Assembly: GCA_018241525.1 (NCBI GenBank)
Contig: JAFEDR010000011.1
Location: forward strand, 186,001 to 250,000
Direction: 5' to 3'
DNA from: Pseudomonadota bacterium
Lineage (GTDB): Bacteria; Pseudomonadota; Gammaproteobacteria; Steroidobacterales; Steroidobacteraceae
Length of the DNA: 64,000 nucleotides
A model generated the notes under the pieces. The model was given only the letters and a program-made list of their open reading frames with translations. It searched no databases and was not told where the DNA came from. The translations under genes and the position numbers were made by a program. Each line of letters starts with the position of its first letter. Position 1 is the first letter of the stretch. Of the stretch, positions 52,201 through 59,490 are shown in pieces.

Positions 52201-52273
52201 CACCGGCCGTCGTGGCGACAGCGGCGAGGGTCAGATGGACAGCCTGTCGCAGATTGCGACTTGAATTCGTCAT
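49238..52273 (-). CDS. TonB-dependent receptor
   Basis: A 1011-aa outer-membrane receptor. It has a signal peptide (to 'TALAQE'), a short region with 'VQEVVVTGSRL' (TonB-box-like), a plug domain ('VASVTSADIQQSGLVRVEDMLNNLPQV...TVSLRGLGSVRTLVLINGRRM...IERADVLTGGASAVYGADAVAGVVNFVL') and a 22-strand barrel ending in Phe ('RWIFAHVSVKF'). Unusual cysteine pairs occur in the extracellular loops. The Caulobacter/Xanthomonas-type 'VLINGRRMSPG' subgroup is often tied to peptide or glycan uptake. GGGGAG precedes the ATG. It has a strong promoter and terminator of its own. The ligand is unknown; neighbours suggest a sulfated or hydroxylated peptide. Confidence 0.93.
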   Translation of the reverse strand: MTNSSRNLRQAVHLTLAAVATTAGAGTALAQEAPASTAPSASVQEVVVTGSRLQLAPNDVSISPVASVTSADIQQSGLVRVEDMLNNLPQVIAENSSGQSISSNGTSTVSLRGLGSVRTLVLINGRRMSPGAGLNTSGSPDINQIPAELIERADVLTGGASAVYGADAVAGVVNFVLNTKFEGVKLDANYSFANHKNDDAVGLDALQRKGYPIPATNINAGFTKDASVLVGANFADGRGNATMYATYLNVAPVVGYQYDYTGCTLNTPGTLALPGANPGRLSCGGSSSSATGRFLEFGIVNGTFTTLADKTVNPGVPGGAFRDYSSGRDSYNYGALSYLQRQQERYTMGGFLTFNVTDHTTVYAETMYARNTSRAEYGPSGLFAFGAPQISCSNPLWSAAEKADFCSPASIAANQAAFGTTGDVITLYAARRSVESGPRIDNYTSNSIRQVVGLKGNWGEAWTYDVYGQFGLTQMADIEGGFLGANQINYALNVVQGPNGPACAVALNGVDPTCVPWNIWQPGGVNAAQLAYLTVASSYNVQSTEYVVSASANGDFGKYGWQLPGASSGLQASFGAEYRQERYQFDPDYIFGNGLASGGNGKFSPIDGGFHVSEVFTEFRLPIFDARPGAYALNLEGGYRYSTYTEGFNTNTYKFGVEWAPIQDLRLRGSYNRAVRAPNVGELFTPQVVGSGGTADPCWGPTPTYTLAQCQNTGVTAAEYGHITANPAAQINTTIGGNLKLVPEVADTYSFGFVFQPQAAPNFVFTADYYDIKITNTITNLTSNTVLAYCANTGDPTVCGWIHRGANTGSLWFNNTNFIETNSQNIGQVRTKGIDIASHYKLNMGTAGKLNFSLTGTKIQTWLTQPLPQSGAYDCTGYFGSTCGAPTPKWKHVFVSTWQTPWAGLDLTMKWRFIGAVDVDRSSSDPQLAASYLAQTAHIPNYSYFDLSASLPIVENVNFRLGINNIADKHPPLVANGNYSDCPNTSCNDNTWVGTYDTLGRWIFAHVSVKF

Positions 52274-52376
52274 TCCGTGTAACTCCCCTGACTTCGATCC
52301 GGATTTCGGAACCGCAGACCTTTGAGGTCCGTCGGGCGTCGTCCGCCGCAGGCGCGGACGTAGGTCATTGGTGGAA

Positions 52377-52405
52377 ATACTACATGGCACCCGGGCTAGG
52401 TGCAA
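52377..52405 (-). promoter_or_regulatory. Promoter of the TonB-receptor gene
   Basis: On the minus strand TTGCAC (52405-52400), exactly 17 nt, TAGTAT (52382-52377). The expected start is near 52370, giving a leader of about 97 nt before the receptor ATG. The best-formed sigma-70 promoter in this part of the window. Confidence 0.75.
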
Positions 52406-52414
52406 AGCAGCGAC

Positions 52415-52512
52415 GGTGATCACCTAGCGGTTTCGCGCAGGGAAGCCGCTTTCGAGCCACTCTGTGGCGACTTAGCAACAGCCATAATCCGCGATGTTGC
52501 GACGCAACATCG
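52415..52512. promoter_or_regulatory. Three dyads upstream of the TonB promoter
   Basis: Upstream of the -35 are GGTGATCACC (52415-52424, perfect palindrome), GCCAC-TCT-GTGGC (about 52456-52468), and a 10-bp perfect inverted repeat CGATGTTGCG/CGCAACATCG with a one-base centre (52492-52512). The last lies 20 bp past the 2OG-oxygenase stop but has no T-run after it on the minus strand, so it looks more like an operator than a terminator. No regulator gene is adjacent. Confidence 0.5.
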
Positions 52513-52532
52513 GCCCGAAAACCCGGCAAAAA

Positions 52533-53180
52533 TCAGGTGAACCAGCAGTTCGTCGCGACGGTGATGCGCAGATCCGGGCCGTAGAAGGGCGCTACCTCGT
52601 GGAAGAGGTAGGACGGGAAGACGATGACCTGGCCCTCGATCAGCCGCAGCTCCGCCGGCGCCGCCGCGAAGACCCGGTGCAGGGCGGCATTCGCCGGGTC
52701 CCGGTAGGCGTGGGCGCCCGGCCGGGGATCGAAGAAGCGCAGCACGCCGCTGCCGGGCTCCGCGGCCACCGGCGTGCCGGCGCGGACGCAGTACACCGCC
52801 GACCACGATGCCATCGGGTGGTTGTGCGAGACGAACGAGCCCGCCGTGCGGGTCAGGTGGTACCAGGTGTGGTTCTGCAGCGAAAGGCGGCCGAGTTCCT
52901 CGGCCTTCATCGAGGTCGCCTCGAGCACCGTGCGACCGACCGCATCCAGCATGAAGCGCCGCAGCTCCTGGATGCACGGCTCGGTCCAGCGGAACAGGTT
53001 GAAGCGGCTCTCGAAGAGTTCGGCCTGCGGGATGTGACTGGGCGTCGGGTTCCGGTGCTCCTCGTCCTCCCGGGCGAGGAACAGCGCCTCGAGTTCGCGA
53101 TTGAGGCGCTCGCAGTTCTCGAGGCGCGACTCGCCGATCGGCACCGCGAAGAGCGGGTTGATCCGCAGCGTCGGGCTCAC
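52533..53180 (-). CDS. Putative 2OG-Fe(II) oxygenase, intact metal site
   Basis: A ~215-aa protein of the 2OG-FeII-Oxy_5 type. The Fe ligands are seen as H119-N-H121 in 'GSFVSHNHPMASWSAVYCV' and His194 in 'YLFHEVAPF', with Arg205 in 'LRITVATNCWF' for 2-oxoglutarate. It would hydroxylate or otherwise oxidise an amino-acid side chain or small molecule. Three consecutive GTG codons (53186, 53183, 53180) could start it; 53180 gives the GTGA overlap usual in this genome. It is coupled to a homologue with a broken metal site and, further up, a TPR-sulfotransferase. Confidence 0.82.
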   Translation of the reverse strand: MSPTLRINPLFAVPIGESRLENCERLNRELEALFLAREDEEHRNPTPSHIPQAELFESRFNLFRWTEPCIQELRRFMLDAVGRTVLEATSMKAEELGRLSLQNHTWYHLTRTAGSFVSHNHPMASWSAVYCVRAGTPVAAEPGSGVLRFFDPRPGAHAYRDPANAALHRVFAAAPAELRLIEGQVIVFPSYLFHEVAPFYGPDLRITVATNCWFT

Positions 53181-53848
53181 CACCACGCCATCCCCGTCTG
53201 ATCGGCGCCGACGTAGCGCACGCGCGCGCCCACGAGCACCAGCGGCGAGTCGGCGCGCACGAGCGCGATTTCATGGACGGTCGGGCCCGGCAGCACCGCG
53301 AGTTCTCCGGGCACCGGGCGCCAGCTGTAGTGGCCGGTGCGATAGGGCACGCGCAGCTGCGCGTTGGTGGCATCCGCGAACATGGTGCCGAGGCGCGTCT
53401 CGAGCATGCGCAGCACGCCGCTGTCCTGCCGCGTCGGCGAGGCCGGCGGCGCCTCGACGCAGTAAAGGCCAAGCCAGGCGGTATTCGCGAAGCCGGCGGC
53501 CGGGACATGGCCGTCGGGCCTGATCACGGTGAACCAGCCGCGCGCCTCGACCCGGAGCGCGGCGAGCTCCGCCGCCGGCACCTCGTTGATGCTCGCCACC
53601 ACCGCCGCGATGCCGGCCAGGATCTCCGCACGCGCCGCCTGCACGAGCGGCTCCGGCCACTCAAAAAGGTCCTCGCGGCTGCGGAAGGCGCGCTCGCCGG
53701 TGCCCGGGCCGGGTGCTCGCCGGTCGGGCGTCGCCCGCGCGCGCAGCAGCGCGCCGAGCTCGGCGTTGCGCGCCGCGGTCTCCGGCAGCGGCACGACGCC
53801 GAACGGCGTCGCGAAGACCGGCACCACGTGCGGCGAGAGCGTGCTCAC
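53177..53848 (-). CDS. Degenerate paralogue of the 2OG-Fe(II) oxygenase
   Basis: A 223-aa protein aligned end to end with its neighbour: same 'NPLFAVPIGE'-like start ('VVPVFATPFGVVPLPE'), same 'LFEWPEPLVQAARAEI', same 'W...LYCVEAP' and 'SGVLRMLETR'. But the H-N-H of the neighbour is A-G-F here (118-120), and the 2OG-binding Arg is replaced ('SPLVLVGARVRYV'). Only the distal His192 ('TVHEIAL') remains; His114 is nearby but out of register. It is therefore probably inactive and may act as a subunit or substrate-binding partner. The GTG start overlaps the sulfotransferase stop, and its stop overlaps the active oxygenase start. Confidence 0.75.
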   Translation of the reverse strand: MSTLSPHVVPVFATPFGVVPLPETAARNAELGALLRARATPDRRAPGPGTGERAFRSREDLFEWPEPLVQAARAEILAGIAAVVASINEVPAAELAALRVEARGWFTVIRPDGHVPAAGFANTAWLGLYCVEAPPASPTRQDSGVLRMLETRLGTMFADATNAQLRVPYRTGHYSWRPVPGELAVLPGPTVHEIALVRADSPLVLVGARVRYVGADQTGMAWW

Positions 53849-55329
53849 GATGCTTCGACCGCAGGTGCGGTGCCGAGACCGGCGAGCGCGGCGGCGAGCG
53901 GCTGGAGCTCCTCGGCGTAGTGCCGGGCGCGGCCCGAGGCGCGCGTGTAGAGCGGTTCGCGCACCTGCCACACGCTCGCCGTCTTGACCGTGCGCGGCGC
54001 GTGCATCGCCTGCAGCACCGCCGGGTCGAAGTCGAGACCGAGCGCGCCATAGAGCGCCCGCGCCACGGGCTCGGGCGTGCGCACGAACTCGTCGTAGCGC
54101 ACCTCGATCAGGTCCGCGCCGAAAGATGTCTGCCAGGCTGCCATGAGCCGCCGGTACTGGCGGTAATAGTGAGCGATGTCCTGCAAGTCAAACGCATAGC
54201 TCATGCTGGGGTCAAGGTGCAGGAAATACAGCGACAGACAGTTGTCGAGCGGGTCGCGCACCGTATGCACGATCTTCGCCCGTGGAAAGAGCGCCTTCGC
54301 GAGCCCGAGGTAGAGGAAGTTGTCGGGGCGCTTGTCGGTGACGAGCCGCGCGCCGGGGAAGAGCGCACCGACCGCCGCGCGGTAGCGCGCGGCGAGCTCG
54401 TCGAGCCGCGCGCGCGGGGTCGCGGTGAGTGACTCGGGATAGGGCGCGAGCTCGCCGGCGGCGAGCCGCGGCAGGAACTCGAGCTCGCCGCCGGCGGCGA
54501 CGCCGGGGTGCGAGGCGATCAGCTGCTCGATCAGGGTCGACCCCGAGCGGAACATGCCGCAGACGAACACGGGCTCGGGCTCGCCGTCCGGGCCGGCCGT
54601 CGCGGCGGGAGCGCGCGCCGCCGCGATCAGCCGGGACACCAGCCGCTCGTGCGCCTCGCGGTCGTAGCGAACGCCGGCCGCGGCCGCGCGGCTCGCGGCA
54701 TTGGCGGCGGCGACGGCCGCGAACGCCGCCCGGTACTCGCCGGCCCCGTCGAGCGCGCGGCCGAGCGCGAAACCGAGGCTGGCGCGCTCGGCCGGCGGTC
54801 GCCCGGCGTCGGCGAGCGCCGCCTCGAGCCGTGCGCGAAAGCGCGGCGCGGCGAGCGCCGGAGGCTCGAGGTTCGCGGCACGCGCGAGCGCCTCCGCGTG
54901 CTGCGGCGCGAGCGCGAGCAGCCGCTCGTAGGTCGCGCGCGCGGCCTCGCGCTCACCTCGGTCCTCCTGCAGGTTGGCGAGGTTGAGCAGTGCCGGCAGG
55001 AAGCGCGCATTGAGCTCGAGCGCCCGGCGCAGCTCCGCCTCCGCGGCCGCGTCCTGGCGGAGGAAGTCGGCGTAGATCACGGCGCGGTTGAGGTGCGCCT
55101 CCTCGGGGCGCGGGATGCCGAGGTCGAGCGCGCGCTGGTAGGCGGCGAGCGCCTCGGGCAGGCGCCGCGCGCGGCGGCGGAGCACACCGAGGTTGAACCA
55201 GCCGGCCGCGTAGCCGGGCGCCTGCGCGAGCAGGCGCTCGTAGGCCGCGATCGCCTCCGGCAGGCGGCCGGCGCGTTCCTGCGCCTGCGCCTCGCGCAGC
55301 AGCGACTCGTTCGTCGCGTCCCCGCTCAC
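53845..55329 (-). CDS. TPR-containing sulfotransferase (3 of 3)
   Basis: A 494-aa protein with four or five TPR units (~5-150: 'AAGWFNLGVLRRRARRLPEALAAYQRALDLG', 'ALLNLANLQEDRGEREAARATYERLLALAPQ') and a sulfotransferase domain with 'VFVCGMFRSGSTLIEQLIASHP' (PAPS loop; Phe where the others have Pro) and 'IVHTVRDPLDNCLSLYFLHL'. GTG start. It leads the three-gene operon with both 2OG-type proteins (GTGA overlaps throughout), so sulfation and oxidation of the same substrate is a reasonable guess. Confidence 0.88.
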   Translation of the reverse strand: MSGDATNESLLREAQAQERAGRLPEAIAAYERLLAQAPGYAAGWFNLGVLRRRARRLPEALAAYQRALDLGIPRPEEAHLNRAVIYADFLRQDAAAEAELRRALELNARFLPALLNLANLQEDRGEREAARATYERLLALAPQHAEALARAANLEPPALAAPRFRARLEAALADAGRPPAERASLGFALGRALDGAGEYRAAFAAVAAANAASRAAAAGVRYDREAHERLVSRLIAAARAPAATAGPDGEPEPVFVCGMFRSGSTLIEQLIASHPGVAAGGELEFLPRLAAGELAPYPESLTATPRARLDELAARYRAAVGALFPGARLVTDKRPDNFLYLGLAKALFPRAKIVHTVRDPLDNCLSLYFLHLDPSMSYAFDLQDIAHYYRQYRRLMAAWQTSFGADLIEVRYDEFVRTPEPVARALYGALGLDFDPAVLQAMHAPRTVKTASVWQVREPLYTRASGRARHYAEELQPLAAALAGLGTAPAVEAS

Positions 55330-55385
55330 CGCGGCGTCCGGGCAGCGGCCTTCATGCTCCCCTCACGGTCGCAACGGCGTCGGGC

Positions 55386-56888
55386 TCAACGCCCGGCCGC
55401 CTCGAGGATCCGCGCCGCGAGTCCGGCGTAGTCGCCGTTGAAGTGGTGGCCGCCCGGCAGGCCCGTGGCCGTGGTCGCCGGGCCCTTCAAGGCGCGGCAC
55501 GGACTCTCGCCGTCCTCGGCGCCATACAGGCACAGCAGCCGCACCGTGCCGAGGCGCGCGAGTTCGGGGCCGGTCGGGCGCCCGCCGCCGCCCGAGCCCG
55601 GGATCCAGTCCGAGACGTGGAACTCGAAGCTCGCCTCGTCGCTCGGCGCGAGCAGGCTCAGGCTGCGCACCATGCCCTGGCGCGCCGCGGGCAGGCGGTT
55701 ATAAAGGAAGGGCAGCACGTCGGCCCCGAACGAGTACCCAACCAGCAGCACCTCGCTGCGGTGCCAGGCCGCCGAGTAATGCTCGAGGATCCGTTCGAGA
55801 TCGGCCGCGGCGGCCTCGGGCGTCCGCGCCTGCCAGTAGTACTTCAGCGAGTTCCAGCCGACGACCGGGATGCCGCGCGCGGCGAGCGCGGTGGCGAGGT
55901 CCTGGTCGAGTCCTGCCCAGCCGCCGTCACCGGTCAGCAGCACCGCGAACGAGGGGCCCGCCGCCGCGCCGGCGGCCGGCACCTCGACGAGCGGCAGGTC
56001 GGCGATCGCCGGCACCGAGACCCGGGGCGGCGCGGCGTGCGCGACGAGCTTCGCGTAGGCCGCGCGGAACTGCGGTAGCCAGTTCTTCTCGACCGAGAAG
56101 CCATGGCCGACCTTCGGCAGCCAGACGAGCTCGGCATCCGCGGTCGCGGCCACGAAGCGGCGCGTGCCCTCGGGGCTGCAGACCTGGTCGGCGTCTCCCT
56201 GCATCGCGATCCACGGCGTGGCGTTGGTCGGGCTCGCCGCGAACACGAGGCCGTTCACGGGTGGCGGCTGGGGCTTCTTCGCGTAGGTCCACTCGTACGC
56301 GAGCCCGCTGCCCTTGCACAGCTTCTGCGTGACGTCGAGGTCCGGGCAGAAGCCGAGGCTGAGCGCCCCGGCGAAGGTGCCCTTCGGCGCCTCGACGACG
56401 GTCGCGTACACGATCGTCGCGCCCGAGGAGTAGCCGACCAGCACCGGCGGCAGGTATTCCTCGAGCTTGAGGCGCCGCTCGACCTCGTGCGCGAGGCCCT
56501 CGAAGTCGACCGCGAAGCTCTTGCAGCTGGCGGACGGCGCATTGATCGCATCGCGGTAGCGGCGCACGTCGATGCCGACCACCGCGGCTCCGTCGTCCAG
56601 CAGGTGACGCGCCATGTCGACGACGCCGAGGTTCCAGCCGCCATCGCCCGAGACGAACAGCGCGACGCTCTTCACGCGTCCGCTCGGCCGGTACACGGTC
56701 ACCTCGCCGAAGGGACCGTAGCGCAGCGCCGACTGGCCGGGCAGCACCGGTGGCGGCGCGTCGCCGCCGGTGCCGGGCCGGGGCCGCTGCGGGGGCGCCT
56801 GGGTCGGCGCCGCGGCGACGGCGAGGCCGCCTTGCAGGACGAGCACGAGCGCCGCGGTGGCGAGCCGCGCACGCGACAGGGTGGTCAT
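55386..56888 (-). CDS. acvB: AcvB/VirJ-family lysyl-phosphatidylglycerol hydrolase
   Basis: A 500-aa exported protein (signal peptide RARLATAALVLVLQGGLAVAAAP) made of two VirJ-like alpha/beta-hydrolase domains. Domain 1 (~60-270) has 'FVSGDGGWNLG' and GYSSG (Ser154); domain 2 (~285-500) has 'LLTGDGGWAGLD', GYSFGADVLP (Ser386), Asp459 and His481/482. In Agrobacterium, AcvB removes lysyl-PG from the membrane, working against MprF/LpiA. Here the ATG overlaps the mprF stop (ATGA), strongly supporting that pairing. Both domains keep a serine elbow, so both may be active. Periplasmic. Confidence 0.9.
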   Translation of the reverse strand: MTTLSRARLATAALVLVLQGGLAVAAAPTQAPPQRPRPGTGGDAPPPVLPGQSALRYGPFGEVTVYRPSGRVKSVALFVSGDGGWNLGVVDMARHLLDDGAAVVGIDVRRYRDAINAPSASCKSFAVDFEGLAHEVERRLKLEEYLPPVLVGYSSGATIVYATVVEAPKGTFAGALSLGFCPDLDVTQKLCKGSGLAYEWTYAKKPQPPPVNGLVFAASPTNATPWIAMQGDADQVCSPEGTRRFVAATADAELVWLPKVGHGFSVEKNWLPQFRAAYAKLVAHAAPPRVSVPAIADLPLVEVPAAGAAAGPSFAVLLTGDGGWAGLDQDLATALAARGIPVVGWNSLKYYWQARTPEAAAADLERILEHYSAAWHRSEVLLVGYSFGADVLPFLYNRLPAARQGMVRSLSLLAPSDEASFEFHVSDWIPGSGGGGRPTGPELARLGTVRLLCLYGAEDGESPCRALKGPATTATGLPGGHHFNGDYAGLAARILEAAGR

Positions 56889-59473
56889 TTGCTGATCAGC
56901 TCCTTGAATCCGCCCGAAATCAGTGTCGACACGTCGAGCAGCACGCGCGCGAGCTTGAGCCCGCCGGGCGAGGCGAGGTAGCGCGGCTCCCAGACGGGGT
57001 CGAACTTCTCCTTGTACCGCCGCAGGCCCTCGAAGTTGTAGAACGACTCGCCATGGCGGTACAGGAAACTGCCCATGCGGTGCCACAGCGGCGCGAGCGC
57101 GCGATTCTCGAGCCCCGACAGCGGCGCCATGCCGAGGTTGAACCAGCGAAAGCCCTGCGCCCGGCCCCACAGCATCAGCTCGATGAAGAGGTAGTCCATC
57201 GCGCCCCGCGGCGCCTCCGGGTGGAAGCGCATCAGGTCGATCGACAGTTCCTCGTGCCCGCCGCTCGGCCAGAGGTTCGCGAACGCCACCACGTCGCCCT
57301 CGGCGCGCACCACCGCCACCGGGAACTCGGCGATGTAGCGCTCGGAAAACGCCCCCAGCGAGAACCCCTTCTCGGCGGTCGCCTTGTCGGCGAGCCAGGC
57401 ATCGGAGACGAGCCGCAGGCGCGGCAGCAGCGGCGCGACCGCCTCGGGCGTCAGCACCTCGAAGCTCGCGCCGTCGCGCTGCGCACGCCGGCGCGACTGG
57501 CGCAGGTCTGCGCGCTGGCTGCCCTCGAGGCCGAAGTCGGCGAGCGGCACGCGCGCTTCCTCGCCGAGCTTGGTCAGGGTCAGCCCGAGGTCGAGGTACA
57601 GCGGCAGCGAGCGGTTGCTGACCTGGTAGAACACCGGTCGCGCGCCGCGCCGGTCGACCAGCTCGCGGAACGCCCAGACGAGGTCCTCCTCGCGCGCCGG
57701 CGCGCCGACCGGATCGCCGAGCGCGATCCAGCTGCCGCCGCTGACCTGGTACATCAGGAACGCGTCGCCGGCCGGGTGGAACAAGAGCCGCTTGTCGCCG
57801 GCGAGCGCCGCGTTCGCGAGGCTCGCCTCGTCGGTCGCGATCGCGCGGCGCGCGCGCTCCAGGTCGAGCGTCGCCGGATCGTGCGGCTCGGGCGGCGCCG
57901 GGCGCAGCAGCTGCCCGGCCAGGAACGCGGCGAGCGCCACCAGCACCGCGAGCGAGGCGCGCAGCACGCGCGGCGCATGCCCCTGCAGCGCGAACGTCCA
58001 CCACAGGTCGCCGGAGTACGGCACGTGGCGCGCCGAGAGCCAGCTGACCCACAAGGTCAGCGTGACGATGATCACGACGCTCGCGACCCACACCGGCGTG
58101 AAGCGCTGGCTCATGATCGTCGAGGGCCGGTGGAACGCGCGCCGCGCCAGCCACAGCACCAGCAACACGAGTCCGAGGTAGCCGGCCTCCTCGAAGTCGA
58201 GGCCCTTGCCGAGCGAGGCCGCCATGCCGGCGACCAGCAGCCAGAAGGTCAGGTGGTAGGCCGCCGCGACCCGCCGGAACAGTGCACGCGCGAGGATCAG
58301 CAGGCCCACGCCGATCACGCTGCCGGCCAGGTGCGAGGCCTCGAGCAGCGACAGCGGCACCACGTCGACCAGCCGGCCGAGCCGCGCGTCGAGCCCGGGT
58401 GTCGCGCCGGACAGCAGCAGCACCGTGCCGGCGACGAACACCAGCACGCCGATCAGCTGCGGCGCGACCGGAGCGAGCAGCGAGTCGGCGAGGCCGCCGG
58501 CGCGCGCCAGCCGCGGACGCTGGCGCTCGAGCTCGACCACCGCGAAGGCCAGCGCCGCGAGCGCCAGCGGCGCGAGGTAGTAGACGCCGCGGTACGCGAG
58601 CAGCGCGCCCAGCAGTTGCGGCGCGGGCACCTGCGGCAGCGCGAGCAGCAGCACCGCCTCGAACACCCCGAGCCCGCCCGGCACCTGGCTCGCGATGCCG
58701 GCGACGATGGCGACCGCGTACAGGCCGGCGAACACCGGAAAGTCCGGCCGCGCGGCCGCCGGCAGCAGCAGGTAGAGCACGCCCGCCGAGCACAGCAGGT
58801 CGCCGACCGCGACCCCGACCTGGCCGGCCGCGAGCCCGCCGCCCGGCGGACGCAGCGCCCAGGCGCCGATCGTCAGCGGCCGGCGCGCGCGGCTCGCCCA
58901 GGCGACGTAGGCCGCGACGCCGGCGAGCAGCAGCACGCCCACCGCCTGCGACCAGGCGTGGCCGAGGTGCAGCGCGGCGGCGCCGGGGGCCGCCACCACG
59001 AGCGCGCCGCCGGCGAGCGTGCCGACCCCGAGCGCCGTGGTCAGCGCGCAGAAAGAGACGATGGTGGCGACGTCGACCGCGGTCAGGCCGACGCTGAGGT
59101 AGAGGCGGTAGCGCACCGCCGCGCCCGTGAAGGCGGCGAGACTCAGGTTGTGGCCGAAGGCGTAGGCGATGAACGAGGTCAGCGCGATGCGCGGGTAGGC
59201 GACGGCCCGGCCCACGTAGCGCAGCGCGAGCGCGTCGTAGAGCGTCAGCAGCGCGTAGCTGGCCGCCGTCAGCAGCGCCGCGAGCGCGAGCGCGCCGCGC
59301 GGAATGCCGCGCAGCTCGGTGAGCACGTCGCGCAGGTGATAGGTGGCGAGCACGTGGTGCAGCACCGCCGCCACCGCGACGAACACCAGCACCGAGACGA
59401 GCGGCGCGACCCAGCGCCGCCAGGCCTGGCCGGCGCCGTCCTCGGCAGCCTCGCGGGCAACGGGTGTGCTCAT
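56885..59473 (-). CDS. mprF: Bifunctional lysylphosphatidylglycerol flippase/synthetase MprF
   Basis: An 862-aa membrane protein: about fourteen spans in the first ~530 residues, including the flippase (UPF0104) signature 'FIAYAFGHNLSLAAFTGAAVRYRLY' and 'ASQVPGGLGVFEAVLLLALP', then a cytoplasmic DUF2156 aminoacyl-transferase domain (~540-850) with 'FHPAGDAFLMYQVSGGSWIALGDPVG', 'LRQSRRRAQRDGASFEV' and 'WFNLGMAPLSGL'. It transfers lysine from lysyl-tRNA to phosphatidylglycerol and flips the product, lowering surface charge and giving resistance to cationic peptides. The ATG at 59473 has a -10-like CATAGT 6 nt upstream. Coupled to acvB. Confidence 0.94.
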   Translation of the reverse strand: MSTPVAREAAEDGAGQAWRRWVAPLVSVLVFVAVAAVLHHVLATYHLRDVLTELRGIPRGALALAALLTAASYALLTLYDALALRYVGRAVAYPRIALTSFIAYAFGHNLSLAAFTGAAVRYRLYLSVGLTAVDVATIVSFCALTTALGVGTLAGGALVVAAPGAAALHLGHAWSQAVGVLLLAGVAAYVAWASRARRPLTIGAWALRPPGGGLAAGQVGVAVGDLLCSAGVLYLLLPAAARPDFPVFAGLYAVAIVAGIASQVPGGLGVFEAVLLLALPQVPAPQLLGALLAYRGVYYLAPLALAALAFAVVELERQRPRLARAGGLADSLLAPVAPQLIGVLVFVAGTVLLLSGATPGLDARLGRLVDVVPLSLLEASHLAGSVIGVGLLILARALFRRVAAAYHLTFWLLVAGMAASLGKGLDFEEAGYLGLVLLVLWLARRAFHRPSTIMSQRFTPVWVASVVIIVTLTLWVSWLSARHVPYSGDLWWTFALQGHAPRVLRASLAVLVALAAFLAGQLLRPAPPEPHDPATLDLERARRAIATDEASLANAALAGDKRLLFHPAGDAFLMYQVSGGSWIALGDPVGAPAREEDLVWAFRELVDRRGARPVFYQVSNRSLPLYLDLGLTLTKLGEEARVPLADFGLEGSQRADLRQSRRRAQRDGASFEVLTPEAVAPLLPRLRLVSDAWLADKATAEKGFSLGAFSERYIAEFPVAVVRAEGDVVAFANLWPSGGHEELSIDLMRFHPEAPRGAMDYLFIELMLWGRAQGFRWFNLGMAPLSGLENRALAPLWHRMGSFLYRHGESFYNFEGLRRYKEKFDPVWEPRYLASPGGLKLARVLLDVSTLISGGFKELISK

Positions 59474-59490
59474 GCGGCTACTATGATCCC
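59474..59490. promoter_or_regulatory. 17-bp divergent start region between mprF and oxidoreductase
   Basis: Only 17 bp separate two ATG codons pointing away from each other. TACTAT (59479-59484) is 6 nt before the plus-strand ATG, and the same bases read on the minus strand as CATAGT (59485-59480), 6 nt before the mprF ATG. Both transcripts would start at their own start codon, with -35 regions inside the opposite gene. No Shine-Dalgarno fits. Confidence 0.5.
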
